DNA of 64,000 nucleotides from RPQJ01 sp963700045 (GCA_963700045.1 CAVOWK010000029.1:1-64000); one strand, 5' to 3'. Positions 51,332 through 61,108 are shown, numbered from the stretch's first letter. The notes: generated from the letters alone by a model not told the origin. Numbers and translations are program-made.

Positions 51332-51916
51332 CTATTGCTGCAATGGCAGCTGCAAGGTGAGCAGCACGGCTTCCGTGCCGTTGTTGGGATGTTCCAGCCC
51401 GCCGTTCGAAATGTGCAGGCCCGCCAGCCCGAGCCGCAGTCCGTTGTCGAAGCGCCGCGAAAACATGATGCCGCTCTGGAATTCCAGGTGATCGCGCGGA
51501 CCGATCACGTCGCCGTTCAGGAACCAGCCGGTCGCAAGGCTCGGCGTGAAATACCAGCGCTCGCCGAGCGCAAAGTCGCGGCGCACGTCCACGTACATGA
51601 AGGCGATGCCGTCGGGTCCCACGGCGAAACCCGCGCCCGGTGCCAGGCGCCACGTCGTCAGCGGCCGCGCGACGAAAGTCACGCCGAAGCTGTACGGGTA
51701 GTCGTAGGCCTCGACCAGCGCGAACACGCCGGCAGCAAACAATAGCGACGGCGGATCCAGGGCGTGTGCCGGCTGCATCGACGCATCGTCCCGACGCACG
51801 GAATCCACCGGCGATTCAACGGCCTGTGAGGTCCCGGCGGCCTGCGCCGAGGCCTTGCCCACGCTGCCGCAACAACTGATCAGTCCACCCAGCAGCAGGG
51901 CGGCAACGGGACGCAT
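51332..51916 (-). CDS. Lipid A 3-O-deacylase-like protein (PagL family)
   Basis: 194 aa from the ATG at 51916; an in-frame longer start adds an unlikely 21-residue prefix. The signal peptide ends near CCGSVGKASA, with possible lipidation. An eight-stranded barrel pattern follows (FGVTFVARPL, GIAFMYVDVRRDF). The C-terminal GLHISNGGLEHPNNGTE carries the His–x–Ser and Glu arrangement of the PagL catalytic triad. PagL removes the 3-linked acyl chain of lipid A in the outer membrane, tempering endotoxin recognition. Unusual position between parA and parB. Confidence 0.8.
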   Translation of the reverse strand: MRPVAALLLGGLISCCGSVGKASAQAAGTSQAVESPVDSVRRDDASMQPAHALDPPSLLFAAGVFALVEAYDYPYSFGVTFVARPLTTWRLAPGAGFAVGPDGIAFMYVDVRRDFALGERWYFTPSLATGWFLNGDVIGPRDHLEFQSGIMFSRRFDNGLRLGLAGLHISNGGLEHPNNGTEAVLLTLQLPLQQ

Positions 51917-51990
51917 GCAAGCCTCCGGCTCGAACTCGATCCAGCGGGGTTTCCTGCGTCCTCGCGACGCGGGCGGCATAATAGTCCGCT

Positions 51991-52953
51991 ATGGCAACAA
52001 AGCGACCCTCCCTCGGACGGGGCCTCGAGGCTCTGCTCGGTTCCGCCACGCCGGCGCACGCCCCGCCTCCAGCCGCTATGGTCGATGCACGCGGCACGCC
52101 CACGGCCCAGGCCCCTGCGCCGGTAACGGCCGCGCCGCGCGACGAGGAACTCACCCGCATTCCGGTCGACCTGCTGCAACGGGGCCGCTACCAGCCGCGC
52201 CTCGACATGCGTCCCGAGAGCCTGCAGGAACTCGCCGACTCGATCCGCGCCCAGGGTGTCGTGCAGCCGATCGTGGTGCGCCCGCTCGTCGCGCAGAAAG
52301 CCGGCGAGCCGATCCGCTACGAGATCATCGCGGGTGAACGTCGCTGGCGTGCCGCGCAGATGGCGGGACTGCATGACATCCCTGCCGTCGTCCGCATCGT
52401 GCCCGACGAAGCCGCGGTCGCGATGTCGCTCATCGAGAACATCCAGCGCGAGAACCTGAACCCGCTCGAGGAGGCCCGCGCGCTCGACCGGTTGATCCGC
52501 GAGTTCGGCATCACCCATCAACAGGCTGCCGATGCCGTCGGCCGCTCGCGTGCCGCCGTCAGCAACCTCCTGCGCTTGCTCGAGTTGACCGACGAAGTGA
52601 AGACGCTGGTCGAGCAGCGGCAGCTCGAGATGGGGCATGCCCGCGCGCTGCTCGGGTTGTCGCAGGCGCGGCAGCAGTCCGAGGTCGGTGCGCTGGTCGC
52701 CAAGAAGGGCCTGTCGGTCCGCGAGACCGAAGCGCTCGTGAAACGGATGCTCGCCCATGGCGACAAGACCAACCGCAAGGACGACGCGGACGAGCCGCGG
52801 CCCGACCCCAACGTCACCCGGCTTGAACAGGACCTGGCGGACAAGCTCGGTGCCAGGGTCTCGCTGCAGCACGCGCGAACCGGCAAGGGCAAGCTCGTGA
52901 TTGCCTACAACAGCCTCGACGAGCTGGATGGAATCCTCGCGCACATTAAGTAG
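51991..52953 (+). CDS. parB: Chromosome-partitioning protein ParB (Spo0J)
   Basis: 320 aa. The N-terminal CTPase domain has IPVDLLQRGRYQPRLDMRPESLQELADSIRAQGVVQPIVVRP and the box GERRWRAAQMAG. The central HTH (ITHQQAADAVGRSRAAVSNLLRLL) reads parS, and a C-terminal dimerisation tail follows. It would load on the parS sites beside recF. Opens MATKRPSLGRGLEALLG. Its TAG is followed by the TAGGGG-type inverted repeat element. Confidence 0.97.
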   Translation: MATKRPSLGRGLEALLGSATPAHAPPPAAMVDARGTPTAQAPAPVTAAPRDEELTRIPVDLLQRGRYQPRLDMRPESLQELADSIRAQGVVQPIVVRPLVAQKAGEPIRYEIIAGERRWRAAQMAGLHDIPAVVRIVPDEAAVAMSLIENIQRENLNPLEEARALDRLIREFGITHQQAADAVGRSRAAVSNLLRLLELTDEVKTLVEQRQLEMGHARALLGLSQARQQSEVGALVAKKGLSVRETEALVKRMLAHGDKTNRKDDADEPRPDPNVTRLEQDLADKLGARVSLQHARTGKGKLVIAYNSLDELDGILAHIK

Positions 52954-52978
52954 CGGAGCTACGTAGTAGCGAGGGGAT

Positions 52979-53106
52979 AGGGGATAGGGGTTGGTGGATA
53001 GTCGATCAAGGCTTGGTAATCTTCTGCATCGTTCTCCGTCGCGTGCTGATCAGATGAATCAAGTGCATCAGCTTACGTTCCGACTATCCCCCAACCCCCA
53101 TCCCCT
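52979..53106. mobile_element. MITE-like element with 26-bp G-rich inverted repeats between parB and atpI
   Basis: Arms 52979–53004 and 53081–53106 match at 24 of 26 positions (AGGGGATRGGGGTTGG…ATAGTCG read inward), 76 bp apart. The left arm extends upstream as further GGGGATA units back to 52973. Runs of four or five Gs separated by 2–3 nt could fold as a G-quadruplex on either strand. Downstream (53107–53160) a pyrimidine tract of CTTCCTC units follows. No ORF inside. Confidence 0.55.
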
Positions 53107-53179
53107 GCCGTCGGCCCGCCCTTCCTCACCTTCCTCCTCTTCCTGTTCTTCCGCCGCTTCCGCCGTGGCAGATGCGGAT

Positions 53180-53208
53180 TTGAAGCACTGCAAAAAGGCC
53201 CCTATACT
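53180..53208 (+). promoter_or_regulatory. Sigma-70 promoter of the ATP synthase operon
   Basis: TTGAAG (53180–53185), 17-nt spacer, TATACT (53203–53208). It is the best promoter-like match upstream of atpI, which starts about 105 nt after the predicted transcription start. Confidence 0.6.
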
Positions 53209-53319
53209 TCGGCGCCTTTCCGGCGGCCGCGCCTCGGCGTGAGCTGGCCCGGGTAACGGATTTCAACGCCACCCGTGGCCGGCCAACCGGCATGAAGTGG
53301 CTTTTTTGTTGCCCGGAAG

Positions 53320-53727
53320 TTGGATGAGGCCTTGAGCAACCTCGACGTGCAGAAAGGCTGGCGCCCGGCGCTGGTCGTCGTGCTGAGTCAGGTCCTGCTC
53401 GGGGCGGCCGTCGCGGCCGCGTGTTTCGCGATCTCGGGTTCCCGTGCCGGCGCGTCGGCGCTGCTGGGAGCCGGAATCGGCGTGGCGGCGACGGGCTTGA
53501 TGGCCTTCGCGATGCTGCGGCATGGCGAAGGCGCGACGCTGATGCGGGCCACGATCGGGTTCTTCCTGGGGTGGCTGGTGAAGGTCGGCTTCACCATCGC
53601 GTTGCTGGTGACCGCGTTCCGGTCGCCGAACGTCGAGGCGGTGCCGCTGCTCGCAGCGTACGTCGCGACGTTCTTTGGATACTGGTTTGGGGCGGCTCGC
53701 CTGGGCGGGCCGACGCAGAAGCAATAG
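53320..53727 (+). CDS. atpI: ATP synthase subunit I
   Basis: 135 aa. Four hydrophobic segments (ALVVVLSQVLLGAAVAAACFAI, ALLGAGIGVAATGLMAFAML, IGFFLGWLVKVGFTIALLVTAF, LLAAYVATFFGYWFGAARL). This is the AtpI pattern of a small membrane protein helping c-ring assembly. The start is ambiguous: TTG at 53320 or TTG at 53332; no ATG is in frame before the first helix. First gene of the atp operon, 28 nt before atpB. Confidence 0.85.
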   Translation: MDEALSNLDVQKGWRPALVVVLSQVLLGAAVAAACFAISGSRAGASALLGAGIGVAATGLMAFAMLRHGEGATLMRATIGFFLGWLVKVGFTIALLVTAFRSPNVEAVPLLAAYVATFFGYWFGAARLGGPTQKQ

Positions 53728-53755
53728 TCCGTCCGGTCGGAGTGGGAACTAGACA

Positions 53756-54586
53756 ATGTCCGCCGCTGAACACGCCACCGCAGGTCCCGCGAACAGCACC
53801 GAGTACATCACCCACCACCTGACCCACCTGAAGGTCGGCGAAGGGTTCTGGTCGTTCCACGTCGACACGATCTTCATGTCGGTGCTGCTCGGCATCGTCA
53901 CGCTCGGCCTGTTCTATACGGCCGCCCGCAAGGCGACCGTCGGCGTCCCCGGCAAGTGGCAGGCCTTCGTCGAGATGGTCGTCGAGTTCATCGACACCAC
54001 CGTCAAGGAAGTCTTCCACCTCGACCGCAGCTTCCTCGCCCCGCTCGCCCTCACGATCTTCGTCTGGGTGTTCCTGATGAACGCGATGGACCTGCTGCCG
54101 CTCGACCTGCCAGGCAAGGTTGCGGCCCTGTTCGGCATTCATTACTGGCGCGTGGTGCCCACCGCCGACGCCAACACGACGTTCGCGATGTCGCTGACCG
54201 TGTTGCTCGTCGTCCTGTTCTACAGCTTCAAGGCCAAGGGTGCGGGCGGCTACGTCCACGAACTCTTCACCGCGCCGTTCGGCTCGAACCCGGTGCTGTG
54301 GATCCCGAATTTCGTGCTCAACCTCGTCGAGCTGCTGTCGAAGCCGGTTTCGCTCGCGATGCGACTCTTCGGCAACATGTACGCCGGCGAACTCGTGTTC
54401 ATGCTGATCGCGCTGCTCGGCGCGGGCGTCTTCACGTTGACCGTGGGCAGCGCGTTCGGCTTCTTCGGCCAGGTCGCCATGGGCGCCGTCTGGGCGATCT
54501 TCCACATCCTGATCATCACGCTGCAAGCGTTCATCTTCATGATGCTCACCGTCGTGTACTCCGCGATGGCCACCGAGCATCACTAG
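53756..54586 (+). CDS. atpB: ATP synthase Fo subunit a
   Basis: 276 aa with five to six helices. The half-channel arginine lies in KPVSLAMRLFGNMYAGELVFMLIALL (SLAMRLFGNM, the essential Arg). IHYWRVVPTADANTTFAMSL is typical of proteobacterial subunit a. It forms the proton path with the c-ring. The reading frame is intact. Confidence 0.97.
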   Translation: MSAAEHATAGPANSTEYITHHLTHLKVGEGFWSFHVDTIFMSVLLGIVTLGLFYTAARKATVGVPGKWQAFVEMVVEFIDTTVKEVFHLDRSFLAPLALTIFVWVFLMNAMDLLPLDLPGKVAALFGIHYWRVVPTADANTTFAMSLTVLLVVLFYSFKAKGAGGYVHELFTAPFGSNPVLWIPNFVLNLVELLSKPVSLAMRLFGNMYAGELVFMLIALLGAGVFTLTVGSAFGFFGQVAMGAVWAIFHILIITLQAFIFMMLTVVYSAMATEHH

Positions 54587-54658
54587 AGGCGAGCGCTCGC
54601 TGCTGCATCGCATTCCTTTCCCGATTACCGCAACCGCACATTCCGCCAGGAGATTGAG

Positions 54659-54931
54659 ATGGAAAACCTCGCGCTCATCGCACAGGTCCAGAGTTACACC
54701 GCGATCGCACTCGGCCTGATCATCGGCCTGGGCGCCATCGGCGCCTGCATCGGCATCGGCATCATGGGCTCGAAGTTCCTCGAAGCGGCCGCCCGCCAGC
54801 CGGAACTGATCCCCACGCTGCAGACCCGCATGTTCCTGCTGGCCGGCCTCATCGACGCGGCATTCCTGATCGGCGTGGCGCTCGCGATGTTCTTCGCGTT
54901 CGCGAACCCGCTGCTCGCCCGCTTCGGTTAA
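54659..54931 (+). CDS. atpE: ATP synthase Fo subunit c
   Basis: 90 aa hairpin proteolipid. Helix 1 is glycine-rich (LGLIIGLGAIGACIGIGIMGSKFLEAAARQPE), with the conserved polar-loop ARQPE. Helix 2 carries the proton-binding aspartate in AGLIDAAFLIGVALAMFFAF (D66). The Gln/Glu sodium-binding signature is lacking, so it is proton-coupled. Length, start and A/GGAG-type site (GGAGATTGAGATG) are standard. Confidence 0.98.
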   Translation: MENLALIAQVQSYTAIALGLIIGLGAIGACIGIGIMGSKFLEAAARQPELIPTLQTRMFLLAGLIDAAFLIGVALAMFFAFANPLLARFG

Positions 54932-54956
54932 CCGGCACTGCAGCGAGGACGTCGTC

Positions 54957-55442
54957 ATGGATATCAATGCGACGCTGCTCGGCCAGATGCTGGTGTTCGG
55001 GATCCTGATCTGGTTCTCCTGGAAGTTCATCTGGCCGCCTCTCACCAAGGCGATCGAAGACCGCCAGAAGAAGATCGCGGAAGGGCTCGCCGCCGCTGAG
55101 CGCGGCCAGACCGAGCTGCAGAGTGCCCACGGGGAAGCCCAGGGCATCATCACCGCGGCCCGCGACCAGGCCAAGAAGATCGTCGACCAGGCGCACAAGC
55201 GCGAGGTCGAGATCGTCGACGAAGCACGCTCGACCGCCCTGGAAGAGGGCAAGCGCATCGTCGACAGCTCGCGGCAGGACGCAGCGCAGGAAAAGTCCCG
55301 CGCGCGCGACGAGTTGCGCAAGGACGTGGCCAGCCTGGCCGTGGCCGGTGCTTCCCGTCTGCTGCAGCGAGAGATCGACCCGAAGGCACACGCCGACCTG
55401 ATCGAGCAACTGGCCCGCGAGATCGAGGGCGCCAAGGCCTGA
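54957..55442 (+). CDS. atpF: ATP synthase Fo subunit b
   Basis: 161 aa. One N-terminal membrane anchor (TLLGQMLVFGILIWFSWKFIWPPL) is followed by a long charged coiled coil (EDRQKKIAEGLAAAERGQTELQ… AQGIITAARDQAKKIVDQAHKREVEIVDEA). It is the peripheral stator linking Fo to F1 via the delta subunit. Single b gene, as usual in gammaproteobacteria. Confidence 0.96.
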   Translation: MDINATLLGQMLVFGILIWFSWKFIWPPLTKAIEDRQKKIAEGLAAAERGQTELQSAHGEAQGIITAARDQAKKIVDQAHKREVEIVDEARSTALEEGKRIVDSSRQDAAQEKSRARDELRKDVASLAVAGASRLLQREIDPKAHADLIEQLAREIEGAKA

Positions 55443-55486
55443 CGGCCGCGGCACCGCGACGACACCGGGACCTGGAGTAACGATGC

Positions 55487-56026
55487 ATGGCTGAGAAGGC
55501 CACGGTAGCGAGACCCTACGCCAAGGCGGCTTTCGCCCACGCGCGGGACAAGAACACGCTCGACGCCTGGTCGGGCTGGCTTGGAACCGCGCGGGCGGTC
55601 GTCATGAGCGACGAGTTCAAGGCGTTCGAGAGCAGTCCGGGAGTCGGCAGGCAGCAGCTCAAGGAGCTGGTGGCGAACGTCTGTGGCGACGCGCTCGATG
55701 CGAACGCCCGGTCGTTGCTCGACCTGCTCGCCGAGAACGGCCGCATCGACTACCTGCCCGAGATCGCCGCACATTTCGACGAGCTGAAAGCCGAGCACCA
55801 GAACGTCGCCGACGTCGAGGTCGTCTCTGCTGCCGCGCTCAACGATGCCCAGCGCGAGCGCCTCGCCGGCGCCCTGCGCGCACGACTGCGCCGCGACGTG
55901 CGGTTGCATTGCACTGTCGATCCGGCGTTGATCGGCGGCGCGGTGGTGCGCTCGGGCGACCTGCTCATCGACGGTTCGCTGGCGCACAAGCTCCAGCGGC
56001 TCGACGTTGAACTTGCGACTGGCTGA
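55487..56026 (+). CDS. atpH: ATP synthase F1 subunit delta
   Basis: 179 aa. N-terminal ATVARPYAKAAFAHARDKNTLDAWSGWL and C-terminal VEVVSAAALNDAQRERLAGALRARLRRDVRLHCTVDPALIGGAVVRSGDLLIDGSLAHKLQRL match subunit delta. It joins the b-stalk to alpha3beta3. The second possible ATG just before the start gives no conserved extension. Confidence 0.95.
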   Translation: MAEKATVARPYAKAAFAHARDKNTLDAWSGWLGTARAVVMSDEFKAFESSPGVGRQQLKELVANVCGDALDANARSLLDLLAENGRIDYLPEIAAHFDELKAEHQNVADVEVVSAAALNDAQRERLAGALRARLRRDVRLHCTVDPALIGGAVVRSGDLLIDGSLAHKLQRLDVELATG

Positions 56027-56100
56027 CGACTGGCTGACGACCGAAAACGATTCAACGGCCCACGCCGCGCATTGCGGCAGGCCCGCAGAGGATTGGCAAC

Positions 56101-57642
<1,542 letters not shown>

Positions 57643-57680
57643 GTCCCGTTTCGCACTCGCCGCACAGGTAGCAGAAAGAC

Positions 57681-58571
57681 ATGGCCGGAACCAAGGAAAT
57701 CCGCCTCAAGATCAAGAGCGTGCAGAACACGCGCAAGATCACCAAGGCGATGGAAATGGTCGCTGCCTCGAAGATGAAGAAGGCGCAGGAGCGCATGCGG
57801 CGCGGTCGCCCGTACGCCCAGCGCCTGCTCGACATCACGATGCACGCGGCGCGCGCCAACACGGAATACAAGCACCCGCTGCTGACGCGGCGCGAGACCG
57901 TGAAGCGGGTCGGCGTCGTCGTGATCACCACCGACAAGGGCCTGTGCGGCGGCCTCAACACCAACCTGCTGCGCCTGGTGCTGAACCAGCACAAGGAATG
58001 GCTGGCGAAGGGCATCGAGGCCGAGTATTGCGCGATCGGCAACAAGGGATTCAGCTTCATCCAGCGCCTGGGCGGCAAGGTCGTGTCGCAGGTCACCAAT
58101 TACGGCGACCACCCCGCGCTCGACCGTCTCATCGGCCCGGTCAAGATGCTGATCGACGGTTTCCTCGAAGGCCGCCTCGACGAGGTCCACATCTTCTCCA
58201 CGCGCTTCATCAACACGATGAAACAGGAGCCGACGCACGGCACGATGATCCCGATCCCGCAGGAATGGGTCCTGCCGACGGGCCAGGTCATGAAGGCCGA
58301 AGTCGGCGAGGGCAACTGGGATTTCCTGTACGAGCCGGACCCGAAGTCGGTCCTCGACGAACTGCTCGTGCGCTACATCGAGACCGCGGTCTACCAGGCG
58401 GCCACCGACAACATCGCCTCCGAGCAGTCGGCGCGCATGGTGGCGATGAAGGCCGCTTCCGACAACGCGCGCAACATCATCGACGAGCTGCAGCTCGTCT
58501 ACAACAAGAGCCGGCAGGCCTCGATCACCAAGGAACTCTCCGAGATCGTGGGCGGCGCGGCGGCCGTCTAG
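57681..58571 (+). CDS. atpG: ATP synthase F1 subunit gamma
   Basis: 296 aa. The N-terminal helix AGTKEIRLKIKSVQNTRKITKAMEMVAASKMKKAQ and the C-terminal ESARMVAMKAASDNARNIIDELQLVYNKSRQASITKELSEIVGGAAA form the rotating coiled coil. TDKGLCGGLNTN is the gamma signature. The TAG is followed within 10 nt by a tandem ACTAGTCACTA repeat. Confidence 0.97.
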   Translation: MAGTKEIRLKIKSVQNTRKITKAMEMVAASKMKKAQERMRRGRPYAQRLLDITMHAARANTEYKHPLLTRRETVKRVGVVVITTDKGLCGGLNTNLLRLVLNQHKEWLAKGIEAEYCAIGNKGFSFIQRLGGKVVSQVTNYGDHPALDRLIGPVKMLIDGFLEGRLDEVHIFSTRFINTMKQEPTHGTMIPIPQEWVLPTGQVMKAEVGEGNWDFLYEPDPKSVLDELLVRYIETAVYQAATDNIASEQSARMVAMKAASDNARNIIDELQLVYNKSRQASITKELSEIVGGAAAV

Positions 58572-58580
58572 CCAACCATT

Positions 58581-58605
58581 ACTAGTCACTACTCACTAGT
58601 CACTA
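58581..58605. repeat. Tandem ACTAGTCACTA repeat in the atpG–atpD spacer
   Basis: ACTAGTCACTA occurs at 58581–58591 and again at 58595–58605, 14 bp apart. CTAGTCACT recurs at 60122–60130 before atpC. AT-rich islands within a GC-rich operon; function unknown. Confidence 0.55.
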
Positions 58606-58629
58606 ATTCACTTTTTCAGGCAAACGACC

Positions 58630-60057
58630 ATGTCACAAGCATTCGGCACCATCGTCCAGACCATCGGCGCGGTCATCGACATCGAGTTCCCGCGCGATGC
58701 GATGCCCAGGGTGTACGACGCGCTCGTCCTCGAGGACAGCGGCAACGCGCTGGCCGAGAAGGGCCTGACGTTCGAAGTGGAACAGCAGCTCGGCGACGGC
58801 GTCGTGCGCACCATCGCGCTCGGCTCGTCCGACGGCCTGCAGCGCGGCATGAAGGTCCGCAACACGGGCGCTGCTATCTCGGTGCCGGTCGGCCCGGGCG
58901 TGCTCGGCCGCGTCATGGACGTGCTCGGCCGCCCGATCGACGAGCGTGGCCCGATCCAGTCCGACGAGCGCCGCGGCATCCACCAGCCCGCGCCGAAATT
59001 CGACGAGCTGGCGCCTTCGGTGGAGCTGCTCGAGACCGGCATCAAGGTCATCGACCTGATCTGCCCGTTCGCGAAGGGCGGCAAGATCGGCCTGTTCGGC
59101 GGCGCCGGCGTGGGCAAGACCGTGAACATGCTCGAACTGATCAACAACATCGCCAAGGAGCACTCGGGCCTGTCGGTGTTCGCCGGCGTCGGCGAGCGCA
59201 CTCGCGAAGGCAACGACTTCTATCACGAGATGTCGGACGCCAAGGTCATCGTGCAGGAAGACCTGAGCCAGTCGAAGGTGGCGATGGTGTTCGGCCAGAT
59301 GAACGAGCCGCCGGGCAACCGCCTGCGCGTCGCGCTCACCGGCTTGACGATGGCCGAGCGCTTCCGCGACGAAGGTCGTGACATCCTGTTCTTCGTCGAC
59401 AACATCTACCGCTTCACGCTCGCCGGCACCGAGGTGTCCGCGCTGCTCGGCCGCATGCCGTCGGCGGTGGGTTACCAGCCGACACTCGCTGAAGAAATGG
59501 GTCGCCTGCAGGAGCGCATCACCTCGACCAAGGTCGGCTCGATCACCTCGATCCAGGCTGTGTACGTCCCCGCGGACGACCTCACCGACCCGTCGCCGGC
59601 CACCACGTTCGGCCACCTCGACGCGACCGTCGTGCTCTCGCGCGACATCGCGGCGCTCGGCATCTACCCGGCCGTGGACCCGCTCGACTCGACCTCGCGC
59701 CAGGTCGACCCGAACGTCATCGGCGAAGAGCATTACGAGACGACCCGCGCCGTGCAGGCCGTGCTGCAGCGTTACAAGGAGCTGCGCGACATCATCGCGA
59801 TCCTCGGCATGGACGAGCTGTCGCCCGAGGACAAGCTGGCCGTGTCCCGCGCCCGCAAGATCCAGCGTTTCCTGTCGCAGCCGTTCCACGTCGCCGAAGT
59901 GTTCACCGGCAGCCCGGGCAAGTACGTGCAGCTGAAGGACACCATCCGCGGCTTCAAGGCCATCGTCAACGGCGAGTACGACCACCTGCCGGAGCAGGCG
60001 TTCTACATGATCGGCGCGATCGAAGAGGCCGTCGAGAAAGCCAAGACGCTGCAATAG
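58630..60057 (+). CDS. atpD: ATP synthase F1 subunit beta
   Basis: 475 aa catalytic subunit. Walker A GGAGVGKTVNMLELINNIA near 154–161, catalytic Glu in GERTREGNDFYHEM, DNIYRFTLAGTEVSALLGRMPSAVGYQPTL and the ADDLTDP motif are all intact. Starts MSQAFGTIVQTIGAVIDIEFPRD. The terminal TAG codon is the first unit of a TAGGGG tandem repeat. Confidence 0.98.
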   Translation: MSQAFGTIVQTIGAVIDIEFPRDAMPRVYDALVLEDSGNALAEKGLTFEVEQQLGDGVVRTIALGSSDGLQRGMKVRNTGAAISVPVGPGVLGRVMDVLGRPIDERGPIQSDERRGIHQPAPKFDELAPSVELLETGIKVIDLICPFAKGGKIGLFGGAGVGKTVNMLELINNIAKEHSGLSVFAGVGERTREGNDFYHEMSDAKVIVQEDLSQSKVAMVFGQMNEPPGNRLRVALTGLTMAERFRDEGRDILFFVDNIYRFTLAGTEVSALLGRMPSAVGYQPTLAEEMGRLQERITSTKVGSITSIQAVYVPADDLTDPSPATTFGHLDATVVLSRDIAALGIYPAVDPLDSTSRQVDPNVIGEEHYETTRAVQAVLQRYKELRDIIAILGMDELSPEDKLAVSRARKIQRFLSQPFHVAEVFTGSPGKYVQLKDTIRGFKAIVNGEYDHLPEQAFYMIGAIEEAVEKAKTLQ

Positions 60058-60081
60058 GGGTTAGGGGATAGGGGTTAGGGG
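60055..60081 (+). repeat. TAGGGG heptamer array with perfect G-quadruplex motif between atpD and atpC
   Basis: Four TAGGGG units at 7-bp spacing read GGGG-TTA-GGGG-ATA-GGGG-TTA-GGGG, a textbook intramolecular G-quadruplex sequence on the coding (mRNA) strand. It starts on the atpD stop codon and lies 60 nt before the atpC ATG. The following bases (GTCAGTCGG) resemble the inner end of the parB–atpI element. Confidence 0.65.
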
Positions 60082-60139
60082 TCAGTCGGAAAAGCGGCGT
60101 TCTCCCAAAGACCACTGTTCGCTAGTCACTGGTACAAAT

Positions 60140-60559
60140 ATGTCCACCATTCGAATTGATGTCGTCAGCGCGGAAGAGTCCATCTACTCGGGAGAAGCCG
60201 AGTTCGTGGTGCTGCCCGGCGTCATGGGCGAGCTGGGCATCTACCCGCGTCACGCCCCGCTGATCACGCAGATCAAGGCCGGCGTCGTGCGCATCAAGGT
60301 GCCGGGCAAGGCGGAAGAAGAGATGGTGTACGTGCAGGGCGGCTTCCTCGAAGTGCAGCCCGGCCACATCAACGTCCTCTCCGACACGGCGATTCGCGCG
60401 GCCGACCTCGACGAGGCGAAGGTGCTCGAGGCGAAGCGGCTGGCTGAAGAAGCACTGCGCGCGCGCAGCGAGAAGCAGGAAATCGCCAGCGTCGAAGCCG
60501 AGCTGTCGGCACTGTCGGCCCAGCTGCAGGCGATCCAGAAGCTGCGCAAGAAGCGCTGA
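60140..60559 (+). CDS. atpC: ATP synthase F1 subunit epsilon
   Basis: 139 aa. N-terminal beta-sandwich (TIRIDVVSAEESIYSGEAEFVVLPGVMGELGIYPRHAPLITQIKAGVVRI) and C-terminal two-helix inhibitory domain (DLDEAKVLEAKRLAEEALRARSEKQEIASVEAELSAL). It regulates ATP hydrolysis and links gamma to the c-ring. No Shine-Dalgarno sequence precedes the ATG; the spacer is made of repeats. Last gene of the operon. Confidence 0.96.
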   Translation: MSTIRIDVVSAEESIYSGEAEFVVLPGVMGELGIYPRHAPLITQIKAGVVRIKVPGKAEEEMVYVQGGFLEVQPGHINVLSDTAIRAADLDEAKVLEAKRLAEEALRARSEKQEIASVEAELSALSAQLQAIQKLRKKR

Positions 60560-60612
60560 GGAAGGCGGGGAAGGGCAGGAAGGCAGGAAGGTCAGGAAGC
60601 TGAGGAAGTCAA
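60557..60612. repeat. Purine-rich GGAAGG tract after atpC
   Basis: Begins on the atpC TGA (TGAGGAAGGCGGGGAAGGGC…) and continues as GGCAGGAAGG-type units to about 60612. It opens like the left arm of the prpC–acnD element, which also starts TGAGGAAG on a stop codon. Confidence 0.6.
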
Positions 60613-60618
60613 AGAAAA

Positions 60619-60639
60619 GGGCCCGCACGCAGCGGGCCC
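60619..60639. terminator. Bidirectional terminator hairpin after atpC
   Basis: GGGCCCGC-acgca-GCGGGCCC (60619–60626 with 60632–60639) is flanked by AAAGAAAA on the left and TCCTCATTT on the right. Read on the minus strand, the stem is followed by TTTTCTTT, giving a good intrinsic terminator for the minus-strand gene; it is weaker for the atp operon. Confidence 0.7.
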
Positions 60640-60667
60640 TCCTCATTTCAGGTCTCGTCCAGCCGGA

Positions 60668-61108
60668 CTACTTGAACTCGACTCTGCGGATCACTTCGCT
60701 GCCGAGCGCAGTGCGCATCTTGCCACGCGCCACCATGGCGGCATCGCGTGCCTCCTGGTTGCCGATGAACTTTTCCTGGATCGCCTCCGTCCTGTCCTGC
60801 AGGCCATCCATCGCGGCCAGGTTCTTGTAGGTCGTGACCAGGTAGACATTCGGATCGTCAGGCGTGCGCGACCGCGCCGTGAAGACCGACCAGTCCACGA
60901 TGATGCCGGCCTTCTTCTGCTCTTCCATCAGTTGCTTGTACGTCGTGGCCAGGTACTTCATGTAGTTCTCGTACTGGCCGGGCTCCGTGCGAATCGACGA
61001 CACCACCGAGACGGTGCCCTCCGAGTACGGACGGTCCGCCGCTTGCGCGGTGGCCATCAATGCAACGAACGAAAACACTCCAGCGAGCGCGCTGATTCTG
61101 ATCTTCAT
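60668..61108 (-). CDS. Exported hypothetical protein with dimeric alpha-beta barrel-like features
   Basis: 146 aa. Signal peptide MKIRISALAGVFSFVALMATAQA; a longer in-frame start is not supported. The mature part (GTVSVVSSIRTEPGQYENYMKYLATTYKQLMEEQKKAGIIVDWSVFTARSRTPDDPNVYLVTTYKNLAAMDGL) has the strand-helix-helix-strand rhythm of the ABM/NIPSNAP-like dimeric ferredoxin barrel. Function unknown. Monocistronic, ending at the bidirectional hairpin. Confidence 0.7.
   Translation of the reverse strand: MKIRISALAGVFSFVALMATAQAADRPYSEGTVSVVSSIRTEPGQYENYMKYLATTYKQLMEEQKKAGIIVDWSVFTARSRTPDDPNVYLVTTYKNLAAMDGLQDRTEAIQEKFIGNQEARDAAMVARGKMRTALGSEVIRRVEFK

Larger units (their letters stand above)
52954..53319. 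other. Gene-free parB–atpI spacer
   Basis: 366 nt without a convincing gene. It contains the inverted-repeat element (52979–53106), a pyrimidine tract, and the atp promoter (53180–53208) with a leader of about 100 nt (from about 53215) that is GC-rich and could fold. Confidence 0.6.

Noticed and set aside
53591..55987. A 798-residue minus-strand open frame over atpB–atpH
   Set aside because: Antisense shadow of the well-supported atp genes; low-complexity His/Arg/Glu composition.
60055..60081. Telomere-like TTAGGGG sequence
   Set aside because: Only four units lie inside an operon, with a similar block near parB; there is no chromosome end. It is best described as a simple repeat with quadruplex potential.
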